A stretch of DNA of 15,425 nucleotides, taken from Microbacteriaceae bacterium. Lineage in GTDB: Bacteria > Actinomycetota > Actinomycetes > Actinomycetales > Microbacteriaceae. Shown here one piece after another: positions 7,325 through 13,567 of this stretch. Every line of letters begins with the position of its first letter. Positions within the stretch are counted from its first letter, which is position 1. The stretch is from assembly GCA_029979375.1 (NCBI GenBank), contig JAPOHQ010000003.1:1-15425 (forward strand), given 5' to 3'. Made by a program: the position numbers and the translations under genes. The notes beneath the pieces are model-generated. The model worked only from the letters and a program-made list of their open reading frames with translations. It was not told the origin of the DNA and did not search any database.

Positions 7325-8314
7325 CTAGCCGCGTCGGTCGACGACGGCTTTGGCGAATGCCTCGAGGGCACTCTTCACGCTTCCCTGAGGCAGGGGCTCG
7401 ATTGCCTTGATTGCATCGGCAGCCCACCTCTGCGTGATTTCCTCGGCCTCCTGCATCACCGGGTGAACTCTCAGGCGCTGAAGAACAGAGGCAATTGTAG
7501 TCTCGTTTGCCGCGGCTATGTCAGCCGCCAGCTGGCTCGATTCGGCATCATCCCGCTTGGTAAGAAGCAGAGTTGGGAGCGTAGGAACTCCGGCAAGAAT
7601 GTCGGTGCCGCCGTCCTTGCCCGACTCTGAGGCACTCGAACGAATATCAATTAGGTCGTCCGCAAGCTGAAATGCCACCCCGACCTTTTCGCCAAATGCC
7701 TGCAGTGGCTCCTGATAGCTTCTGTCGGCTCCGGCAAGCAGCGCACCCAGCCTTGCGGAAAGGGCAATCAGTGAGCCGGTCTTATCCCTGACAACCTCTA
7801 GGTAGTGCTCTAAAGGGTCAGAGCTCTGAGGTCCAATGGTCTCGTGGAGCTGACCAAGCACGAGCTGCTCAAAGACTTTCGCCTGCAGCTTGAGCGCCTC
7901 TTCACCAAGATCGCTGACGATATTTGAGGCCCGGGCAAAGAGCAGATCGCCGGTGAGGATCGCGACGTTGTTTCCCCAGACCATGTGAGCGGCATCCACG
8001 CCCCTTCGGGTTTGGGCCTGGTCCATGACATCGTCGTGATAGAGGGTTGCGAGGTGAGTGATCTCCATGACCACCGCGGCATCCAAGACCTCGGGGGCAG
8101 CTGGGTCTCCGAGATGGGAGGTGAGCAGCACCAGCACCGGCCTGAGCCTCTTGCCACCAGCTGCTGCAAGATGGTTCGCCATGGAATCGACCATGGACTC
8201 GGTGTGCCTGGTGGCGGCCTGAATCCGGTTCTCGACCTCCTCGAGCTTCGACTCGATGGCGCGCAAGAGGTTGGCGTCAGCCACGGATCTGAACTGCTTT
8301 GGGAGGAGGACCAC
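7325..8314 (-). CDS. Polyprenyl diphosphate synthase (menaquinone side chain)
   Basis: A 329-residue trans-isoprenyl diphosphate synthase that extends allylic diphosphates with isopentenyl diphosphate. Visible motifs are GGKRLRP (53-59), the first Asp-rich motif DDVMD (94-98) with RRG at 103-105, DKTG (167-170) and the second Asp-rich motif DDLID (219-223). The fifth residue before the first motif is the small A89, which by family knowledge permits chains longer than farnesyl. With menG immediately upstream, the likely product is the long-chain diphosphate for MenA. The GTG start at 8314 overlaps the menG TAG stop by one base (TAGTG) and has AAAGG just upstream, so the pair is probably translationally coupled. 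Exact chain length cannot be read from the sequence. Confidence 0.93.
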   Translation of the reverse strand: MVLLPKQFRSVADANLLRAIESKLEEVENRIQAATRHTESMVDSMANHLAAAGGKRLRPVLVLLTSHLGDPAAPEVLDAAVVMEITHLATLYHDDVMDQAQTRRGVDAAHMVWGNNVAILTGDLLFARASNIVSDLGEEALKLQAKVFEQLVLGQLHETIGPQSSDPLEHYLEVVRDKTGSLIALSARLGALLAGADRSYQEPLQAFGEKVGVAFQLADDLIDIRSSASESGKDGGTDILAGVPTLPTLLLTKRDDAESSQLAADIAAANETTIASVLQRLRVHPVMQEAEEITQRWAADAIKAIEPLPQGSVKSALEAFAKAVVDRRG

Positions 8315-9003
8315 TAGCCTTTCAACCCCCGGTGAATCGCAACGATTCCAAAGGTGAGGTTTCGATAGCTTGCACTATCGAATCCAGCTGCTGAGATGTC
8401 GTCTCTCAGCTCCTGCTGCTTCGGCCAGGCCTCAATCGACTCGGAGAGATAGCTGTATGCCTGGGGGTTAGAGCTCACCAGCTTCGCCACAACCGGCAGC
8501 ACATTGCGCAAGTACCAACGGTAGAGCCGGCCCAAAACTCCGCTCACATGCGAGAACTCACATATCACAAGACGGCCGGTTGGTTTCAGCACCCGGTAGA
8601 ACTCCTTGAGCGCCACCTTGTGGTCGGCGACATTCCGCAAGCCAAAAGACATCGTCACAACATCGAAGGAGGCATCCTCGAAGGGGAGCTTCATGGCATC
8701 GGCAAAAACGAACTCCAGCTGGGGGTAGCGCTTCTTACCCTCGGCGAGCATGCCCTTGGAGAAGTCGGCAGCCACAACCTCAACCCCCTCGGCCAAAAGG
8801 GCCATCGATGAGGTGCCGGTGCCGGCAGCAATATCCAAAATGCGCATCGGAGCCTTTGGTGCAACCTCTGACCTGAGCACTCTCCTCCAGAGCCTTGACT
8901 GATAGAAGGAGAGCAGGTCGTTAGTTCTGTCGTAGGCGCTGGCAACCTCGTCAAACATCGCAGAAACCGCTGCGGGTGATTTGCTCAGGTCTGCCTTGGT
9001 CAC
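8314..9003 (-). CDS. menG: Demethylmenaquinone methyltransferase
   Basis: A 229-residue SAM-dependent methyltransferase of the UbiE/MenG family, which methylates demethylmenaquinone in the last step of menaquinone synthesis. The SAM-binding motif I LDIAAGTG is at 56-63. The family-specific FGLRNV (110-115) and the C-terminal YSYLSESI (183-190) are present, as is the N-terminal MFDEVASAYDRTNDLLS. In a menaquinone gene neighbourhood with no ubiquinone genes, MenG is the appropriate name. The start is GTG 9003; no ribosome-binding site is seen, but TAGACT ends six bases upstream. It lies 9 bases after the small acidic protein gene and overlaps the prenyl synthase by one base. Confidence 0.96.
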   Translation of the reverse strand: MTKADLSKSPAAVSAMFDEVASAYDRTNDLLSFYQSRLWRRVLRSEVAPKAPMRILDIAAGTGTSSMALLAEGVEVVAADFSKGMLAEGKKRYPQLEFVFADAMKLPFEDASFDVVTMSFGLRNVADHKVALKEFYRVLKPTGRLVICEFSHVSGVLGRLYRWYLRNVLPVVAKLVSSNPQAYSYLSESIEAWPKQQELRDDISAAGFDSASYRNLTFGIVAIHRGLKG

Positions 9004-9009
9004 GCCACG

Positions 9010-9015
9010 AGTCTA
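9010..9015 (-). promoter_or_regulatory. Stop-embedded -10-like box before menG
   Basis: TAGACT on the minus strand starts with the TAG stop of the small acidic protein and ends six bases before GTG 9003. It has the TANNNT-N6-start geometry of a leaderless promoter, and menG lacks a Shine-Dalgarno motif. If active, menG could be expressed without the gene ahead of it. Confidence 0.45.
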
Positions 9016-9327
9016 ATCTGAGCTGGAATTGCCCCTACCCTGGGTGACCAGTGTGACAACCACCAACCCAATGGTTCCCAAAAACAACGCCACATAAAGC
9101 GGAGTCGTTGCGTTCAGGAACTGGTCGGCAGGAGTCTCGGTGGTGACCTCGATGCGAGAGATATCCAAGGGCTCCGCACCGGACTGATCCACCTGGCCCT
9201 CGACCTTTGCGGGCGGAATCACCTGCTCGATCTCATCGTCATCCCGTTCCAGTTCGTCATCGTCGGCGAATGCGGGCGCGGCGCCAAGCAGCGCGAGGGC
9301 TAGCAAACAACTGGCCAGCTTCTTCAC
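9013..9327 (-). CDS. Small acidic exported protein with C-terminal TM helix
   Basis: A 104-residue protein I do not recognise. Residues 1-21 form a clear signal peptide (MKKLASCLLALALLG, ending APAFA) with likely cleavage before DDDELERDDDEIE, a strongly acidic patch at 22-34. A polar, proline-containing middle follows. A hydrophobic helix at about 75-95 (PLYVALFLGTIGLVVVTLV) is followed by a short Gly/Ser tail. The mature form is thus probably a single-pass membrane protein with an acidic outer face and no cysteine after the signal. The start is GTG 9327, supported by the best ribosome-binding site in the window (AAGGAGGA, five bases away). It leads the menG run and is divergent from menF across 89 bases. 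The position suggests an accessory role near quinone synthesis or respiration, but this is inference. Confidence 0.85.
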   Translation of the reverse strand: MKKLASCLLALALLGAAPAFADDDELERDDDEIEQVIPPAKVEGQVDQSGAEPLDISRIEVTTETPADQFLNATTPLYVALFLGTIGLVVVTLVTQGRGNSSSD

Positions 9328-9416
9328 CGCTTCCTCCTTCGACTTAGACTCTTAGAAGCCTAAGAGCAGAAAAGTCATCTGGGCTAATCTCTCAGAGAAT
9401 AAGAAGCTAGGTTTCA
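9328..9416. promoter_or_regulatory. Divergent intergenic region with two inverted repeats
   Basis: This 89-base gap separates the minus-strand small-protein/menG run from menF and must contain promoters for both unless they are read from elsewhere. It contains CTCTTAG-AAGC-CTAAGAG (9349-9366), a perfect 7-bp inverted repeat with a 4-base spacer, and TCTCT-C-AGAGA (9388-9398). Neither is followed by a T-run on either strand, so operators are more likely than terminators. TAATCT at 9385-9390 could be a -10 box for menF, and TATTCT (minus strand, near 9395-9402) one for the other direction. The strong ribosome-binding site of the small protein occupies 9333-9338. Confidence 0.45.
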
Positions 9417-10604
9417 ATGTCGCTTAAAGCCACCATTCGGCGCGCCAGCGCCCCTGAGCCAAACCTTGGTTGCAAAAGTGTCTTTTTTCACCGCGACAAC
9501 TCGGTAGTTGCAGCGGGCGAAGCATTGCGCCTAGAGGCGTTTGGCTCGAGCCGCATCGCAGAGCTCTCAAGAGCCTGGGCTGAGATTTGCAGCAGTGCCG
9601 AAATTGATAACCAATCGGGCATTGCCGATGCCGGGCTGATAGCCATGGTTTCGATTGCCTTCTCGGAAGTCTCAAAGGCGGCTTCGGTCCTGATAGTCCC
9701 AAAGCAGGTCCTCTTCACACGCGGCGATGAGTGCTTCGAGGTGTTGGTCGAGGGTGAGGATATCGAACCAGAGCTCGAGACCCCGCGGGCGGAGTTTGCA
9801 ATTGGTTCTCAGAGCAAAGAAGGCTTCGTGGCCTCGGTTCGGGGCGCAATAGATCGCATCCAATCCGGCGAGCTCGAAAAGGTCGTACTAGCAAGGGATC
9901 TGCTGCTGCCAATCGAAGGTGAGCCCGATCTGCACGAACCGCTCACGCGGCTCATTGCCCGCTACCCGCACTGCTGGGTCTACAAGGTCGACCGCGTCTT
10001 CGGCGCTTCCCCAGAGCTCCTGCTGCGAGCCGATCGCGGTGAGGTGTCCGCTCGGGTTTTGGCTGGGACCGCGGGCAGGGGAACAGACCCTGATGTTGAC
10101 CGTGCCATCGCGGATGGTCTCGCGCACTCAATGAAGAACAAGCACGAACACGAGTATGCGGTGCAGTCGCTGGTTGGTGAACTCGAGCCGATTTGCGAAT
10201 ACGTGGAAGCCGATAGTGAGCCCTTCTCGCTCGCCCTGCCTGACCTCTGGCACCTTGCCACAGACGTAAGAGGACTGCTCAAGCATGGGACCACCCTGCT
10301 CGATGCAATTGAGCGGCTGCATCCGACCGCCGCGGTCGCAGGAACGCCCAGGGAGAAGGGCCTGCAGCTAATCGAGGAACTTGAGCCTTTCGACCGGGCC
10401 GGTTACGCGGGCCCTGTGGGTTGGCTTAGCTCAACCGGTTCGGGAGAGATCGCAATCGCCTTGCGCGGCGGAGTAATCGAAGAGGGAAACATTCGGGCGC
10501 TGGCCGGTTGCGGAATCGTTAGCGAGTCAGAACCCGAGGCCGAGTTGGCGGAAACCGAGTTGAAGTTTCAGGCGGTGCGCTGGGCATTTCAGTCCAGCAA
10601 GTAA
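9417..10604 (+). CDS. menF: Isochorismate synthase
   Basis: A 395-residue chorismate-utilising enzyme that converts chorismate to isochorismate, the entry to menaquinone synthesis. The conserved C-terminal domain shows KVVLAR (155-160, with the lysine expected to act as general base), FGASPELLLR (195-204), LAGTAGRG (215-222), KNKHEHEYAVQ (230-240), LWHLATDVRG (267-276), HPTAAVAGTPR (312-322) and AGCGIVSESEPEAE (373-386). Absence of anthranilate synthase-type features and the men context favour MenF over TrpE/PabB or a siderophore EntC. The start ATG is preceded only by a weak AGG. It is the only core men gene in the window on the plus strand, and its end overlaps menD tail-to-tail by 16 bases. 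Confidence 0.94.
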   Translation: MSLKATIRRASAPEPNLGCKSVFFHRDNSVVAAGEALRLEAFGSSRIAELSRAWAEICSSAEIDNQSGIADAGLIAMVSIAFSEVSKAASVLIVPKQVLFTRGDECFEVLVEGEDIEPELETPRAEFAIGSQSKEGFVASVRGAIDRIQSGELEKVVLARDLLLPIEGEPDLHEPLTRLIARYPHCWVYKVDRVFGASPELLLRADRGEVSARVLAGTAGRGTDPDVDRAIADGLAHSMKNKHEHEYAVQSLVGELEPICEYVEADSEPFSLALPDLWHLATDVRGLLKHGTTLLDAIERLHPTAAVAGTPREKGLQLIEELEPFDRAGYAGPVGWLSSTGSGEIAIALRGGVIEEGNIRALAGCGIVSESEPEAELAETELKFQAVRWAFQSSK

Positions 10605-12067
10605 TCCACAATCACCGGTCCGGTTAGAGACCAGGCCTCAGCCAAATCGCCCAGATCCTTGCAGGCCTCATACTGCCAGCCATAAGCATTGGCCAAGCCT
10701 TCAATGTCTACCCGCTGCGGGGTAGTGAAAAAGCGCTCGAGGACCTCGGGTGATGCGGTCTGGGCAATCTCGAGCTTCTTGAATATCTCGCCACCGTGGT
10801 CATTTCCAACTACTAGTCGAAGGTCCGGGGCGAGGCCAGTGAGGTTTAGCCCTCCGCTCTCATGCAACAGAGTCAGGTCTCCAATCAGGGCGGTAGTTGG
10901 GCCCTTGGCCAGCGCAACTCCGATGGCGGTGGAGACAACACCATCGATACCCGAGAGACCTCGGTTCGAATAGACCGCTATCTCCTTTGGTGCGGCAACC
11001 TGATCCAGCTGGCGAATCAGGTCAGAGGCCCCAAGCACCAAAGAGTCAGATCGGTTCCAGACCTCGGAAACGAATGCCCCTCGGCTAGTCATCTCTGGCT
11101 CGGCCTTCCAGCTGGAGACCCACTGATCCGAGCCCTTGCCATCGGGAATGAGTCTCTCGGCGCTTGCAATCACCGAGTCAAAGGGATCAAAGAGGCCATG
11201 CCTGCTTGAAGACTCGAAGTAGACGGTGCCGTCCTCGATCAAACTCAGCAGCTTTCTGGAGAGTGTGGGCTTGCCAAAAACGACTACCTTCCGCACCTGA
11301 TCCCCAAGCTCATCGATGCGGCTTAGGTATGCCGCACTCGCACACCGACCAGCCCTTGCCCCGCTGCTCGGCTCCGCGAGAAGAGGCAGATTCGCAGCCT
11401 CAGCAAACTCCCTTGCACGCTCGCCAGAGGAGCCGGCAACCACGACGGTGTGGTCATCGACGGGCACCGAGAGCTGGGTTAGTTCGCGAACAGGTTCTTC
11501 CGAAGCTGCTACCTGCAGTGTCATTTCCAGCTCAGCAGCATTTGGCTCGGAGGCACTTAGCGGTGGGGCAAACTGCAGATTTAGCTGCAGCGGGCCACTT
11601 CCGGCTTGAAAGTGCCTTGCGACTTTGGTGCCAAGCTCTAGAGCATCCTGCGGCGTTGCGCCTATCGGAACGTCGATGCATACCGCTGCGGAACCGAACA
11701 GGCCAACCTGATTGGTTGTCTGATTGGCCCCTTTGCCCCTAAGGGATGCTGGTCTGTCGGCGGAGAGTATCAACAGCGGAACCGATGAGTGATGGGCTTC
11801 CAAGACCGCCGGGTGAAGGTTGGCGACCGCGGTGCCGGAGGTGACAACAACTGCCGCGGGAGATCCCGACGCCAATGCGTGACCTAGAGCCGTGAAGCCA
11901 AGAGAGCGCTCATCCAGGCGAACAACAGCCTTCGCCTTTCCGGCAGCCTCGAGCTGCGAGATTGCGATTGCAAGAGATTGCGACCGGGAGCCGGGGGCTA
12001 GAAAGTAGTTGGTAACACCCTGTCGAACCAGGTTTGCCAACAGGTGGGAGGCAAAGACCTGGCTCAC
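10589..12067 (-). CDS. menD: SEPHCHC synthase
   Basis: A 492-residue thiamine-diphosphate enzyme that joins isochorismate and 2-oxoglutarate to give 2-succinyl-5-enolpyruvyl-6-hydroxy-3-cyclohexene-1-carboxylate. The substrate-binding APGSRSQ is at 24-30, the catalytic glutamate is E53 in LDERSLGF, GANQTTNQ is at 113-120, and SNRGLSGIDGVVSTA is at 377-391. The ThDP/metal motif runs from GDLTLLHE (406-413) to GNDHGGEIF (431-439). It is shorter than the usual 550 or so residues, with a slim middle domain, yet all catalytic blocks are present. The GTG start overlaps the stop of the PLDc_N gene as GTGA, so the two are probably coupled. Its 3' end overlaps menF by 16 bases. Confidence 0.95.
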   Translation of the reverse strand: MSQVFASHLLANLVRQGVTNYFLAPGSRSQSLAIAISQLEAAGKAKAVVRLDERSLGFTALGHALASGSPAAVVVTSGTAVANLHPAVLEAHHSSVPLLILSADRPASLRGKGANQTTNQVGLFGSAAVCIDVPIGATPQDALELGTKVARHFQAGSGPLQLNLQFAPPLSASEPNAAELEMTLQVAASEEPVRELTQLSVPVDDHTVVVAGSSGERAREFAEAANLPLLAEPSSGARAGRCASAAYLSRIDELGDQVRKVVVFGKPTLSRKLLSLIEDGTVYFESSSRHGLFDPFDSVIASAERLIPDGKGSDQWVSSWKAEPEMTSRGAFVSEVWNRSDSLVLGASDLIRQLDQVAAPKEIAVYSNRGLSGIDGVVSTAIGVALAKGPTTALIGDLTLLHESGGLNLTGLAPDLRLVVGNDHGGEIFKKLEIAQTASPEVLERFFTTPQRVDIEGLANAYGWQYEACKDLGDLAEAWSLTGPVIVDYLLD

Positions 12068-12375
12068 TTCTTGGTGTCGTCTTCGTCGTCCTTCTTGCGC
12101 ATCTTCTTGTTGAGGTCGCGAAGGAAGTTGGGGTCGTCATCCGGGGCGAGGGTCTTGCCACGGCCGCCGAGACCGCCCTCATCACCGCGCTTTGGTGGCC
12201 TGCCGACCATCAGATAGAGAAGACCGCCGAAGAAGGGAACGAGGAGGCAGAGCAGCACCCACAGCCACTTCGGCAGGGAACGGACCTCGTTCTTATCGGC
12301 GCTCGCTGCAAAAACGGTTGTGAACACCATCCAAATCAGCAAAAAGCCGATGGTTACTATCGCCACTCTCGTCAT
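12064..12375 (-). CDS. Small PLDc_N-domain membrane protein
   Basis: A 103-residue protein with two TM helices: residues about 4-24 (AIVTIGFLLIWMVFTTVFAA) and about 37-57, the latter in KWLWVLLCLLVPFFGGLLYL, followed by MVGRPP. This is the 'phospholipase D nuclease N-terminal' membrane module (PLDc_N); no phospholipase catalytic domain is attached, and the biochemical function is unknown. The tail is highly charged and alternates Lys/Arg with Asp/Glu (KKMRKKDDEDDTKK). Small proteins of this kind recur in actinobacterial men clusters. ATG 12375 is used; TAGGGT sits seven bases upstream in the 43-base gap to the divergent DUF4229 gene. It overlaps menD by four bases. Confidence 0.85.
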   Translation of the reverse strand: MTRVAIVTIGFLLIWMVFTTVFAASADKNEVRSLPKWLWVLLCLLVPFFGGLLYLMVGRPPKRGDEGGLGGRGKTLAPDDDPNFLRDLNKKMRKKDDEDDTKK

Positions 12376-12382
12376 ACTCTCA

Positions 12383-12388
12383 ACCCTA
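12383..12388 (-). promoter_or_regulatory. Possible leaderless -10 box for the PLDc_N/menD pair
   Basis: TAGGGT on the minus strand fits TANNNT and ends seven bases before the ATG at 12375. The gene has no clear ribosome-binding site, so a leaderless transcript covering this gene and menD is plausible. No -35 hexamer is evident. Confidence 0.4.
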
Positions 12389-12406
12389 GTTCAAACGCCT
12401 TCCTCA

Positions 12407-12412
12407 TAAACT
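12407..12412 (+). promoter_or_regulatory. Possible leaderless -10 box for the DUF4229 gene
   Basis: TAAACT fits TANNNT and ends six bases before GTG 12419. The purines AAGAGG directly abut the GTG, too close to act as a normal Shine-Dalgarno site. Together with the opposite-strand TAGGGT at 12388-12383 it suggests two back-to-back leaderless promoters within 43 bases. Confidence 0.45.
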
Positions 12413-12418
12413 AAGAGG

Positions 12419-12703
12419 GTGAAAAACCCCTGGATCAGCTACACGCTTACGCGTCTCGGGATGTTTTTCGGTCTCTTTTTCGTGCTGCTCCTGATCGACT
12501 TCAACCCGTTTTTCTCGGCAATTATTGCGGCCGCGGTCTCCTTCGCAATTTCGCTGGTTTTCTTGGACAAGCAACGCAGCGCGATGAGTGAAAGTGTTGC
12601 CCAGAAGCTAGCCAGGAACTCCTCTGGCAGCTACCAGGACTCCCAGGGTGAGATCGAGGATGCCATCCTCGACTCAAAAGAAACTGACGAGAAAAACTCC
12701 TAG
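12419..12703 (+). CDS. DUF4229-type small membrane protein
   Basis: A 94-residue protein with two TM helices (about residues 10-27 and 30-49; FFGLFFVLLLIDFNPFFSAI and AAAVSFAISLVFL), followed by DKQRSAMSESVAQK and an acidic, Ser-rich cytoplasmic tail. The N-terminal pattern WISYTLTRLGMF and the LDKQR segment after the second helix match the actinobacterial DUF4229 family, whose function is unknown and whose genes often lie in or beside men clusters. The GTG start is chosen because the conserved N-terminus begins there. It is the only gene on the plus strand between menD and menA, and its last 30 bases overlap the end of menA tail-to-tail. Confidence 0.82.
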   Translation: MKNPWISYTLTRLGMFFGLFFVLLLIDFNPFFSAIIAAAVSFAISLVFLDKQRSAMSESVAQKLARNSSGSYQDSQGEIEDAILDSKETDEKNS

Positions 12704-13555
12704 GCCAACCAGCACGCCGTAACCAAGCCCTGCCAGTGAGGTCAGCTTCAAAGCTGTAATTAACTCACCCGGGTTCTTGCTCTCCATGATGATTAGCGTC
12801 ACAGGGAGCAGGAGCAGCAGATTCAGCATTCCCAACAGGGTCGCCGGATAGATCAGCACTAGGAGCAGGTTGATCAACACCGGCAGCCAGAGCAGGAGCA
12901 GGAAAAGGGTCTTCGAGGGCTTCTCACCCAGCTTCACAGCGAGCGTTCTCTTGCCCGATGCCCTGTCGGTCTCAAGGTCTCGAATGTTATTTACCAGCAG
13001 CACGGCAGAGGCGTAGAGACCAAGGCTTGAGCCGAGCAGCACGGCCAGAGGGTCAATAAAACCGGTCTGAACAAAGTTGGTGCCAACAGTTGCGACCAGA
13101 CCGAAGAAGATGAAGACCGCGACCTCACCCAAACCGCTGTAACCATAGGGCGAGTTGCCCCCGGTGTAATACCAGGCGGCCAAGACACACGCCGCACCAA
13201 CCGCTATCAGCCACCACTGGCCGGAAAGAACCACGATGCCAAGACCTGCGAGCATGGCCAAACCGAAGGTTATGAATGCCGCTCGCTTCACGTCTTCGGG
13301 AAGGGCAAGGCCGCTTGCTGTGAGGCGGAGCGGTCCAACCCGACCCGTGTCGGTCCCCTTTATTCCGTCCGAGTAGTCGTTTGCGTAGTTGACCCCGATC
13401 TGAAGCAGCAGCGCGACCAGAAGGGCGAGCGTTGCCAGGGTGAAATCAAACTTGTCTACTGATGCCGCGAGCGCCGAGCCTAGGAAGACGGGAGCAACCG
13501 CGAGCGGCAAGGTTCTCACCCGCGCGCCGGTGACCCAGTCTCTGATGCTTGCCAT
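12674..13555 (-). CDS. menA: 1,4-dihydroxy-2-naphthoate polyprenyltransferase
   Basis: A 293-residue UbiA-superfamily membrane enzyme that transfers the polyprenyl chain to DHNA, giving demethylmenaquinone. The two Asp-rich motifs are NYANDYSDGIKGTD (56-69) and NNIRDLETDRASGKRT (189-204), placed in cytoplasmic loops between about eight to nine TM helices. The N-terminal WVTGARVRTLPLAVAPV is also typical. ATG 13555 is right for the family. Upstream the only Shine-Dalgarno-like element is GGGG two bases away, while TAGTCT ends six bases before the start. It follows menE by 9 bases and overlaps the DUF4229 gene by 30 bases at its 3' end. Confidence 0.96.
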   Translation of the reverse strand: MASIRDWVTGARVRTLPLAVAPVFLGSALAASVDKFDFTLATLALLVALLLQIGVNYANDYSDGIKGTDTGRVGPLRLTASGLALPEDVKRAAFITFGLAMLAGLGIVVLSGQWWLIAVGAACVLAAWYYTGGNSPYGYSGLGEVAVFIFFGLVATVGTNFVQTGFIDPLAVLLGSSLGLYASAVLLVNNIRDLETDRASGKRTLAVKLGEKPSKTLFLLLLWLPVLINLLLVLIYPATLLGMLNLLLLLPVTLIIMESKNPGELITALKLTSLAGLGYGVLVGLGVFLVSFF

Positions 13556-13561
13556 TGCCCC

Positions 13562-13567
13562 AGACTA
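13562..13567 (-). promoter_or_regulatory. Stop-embedded -10-like box before menA
   Basis: TAGTCT on the minus strand begins with the menE TAG stop and ends six bases before the menA ATG. The hexamer and spacing are identical to those before manA, some 8.9 kb away. It may provide an internal leaderless promoter for menA; activity is inferred. Confidence 0.45.

Noticed and set aside
7311..7427. 39-codon upstream extension of the FprA-like gene
   Set aside because: It overlaps the end of the prenyl synthase gene, has no similarity to the family, and the FAD motif normally begins within about ten residues of the start.
10614..10624. ACCGGTCCGGT palindrome near the menF/menD overlap as a terminator
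   Set aside because: A one-base centre cannot form a normal hairpin loop, it encodes MenD residues and there is no T-run.
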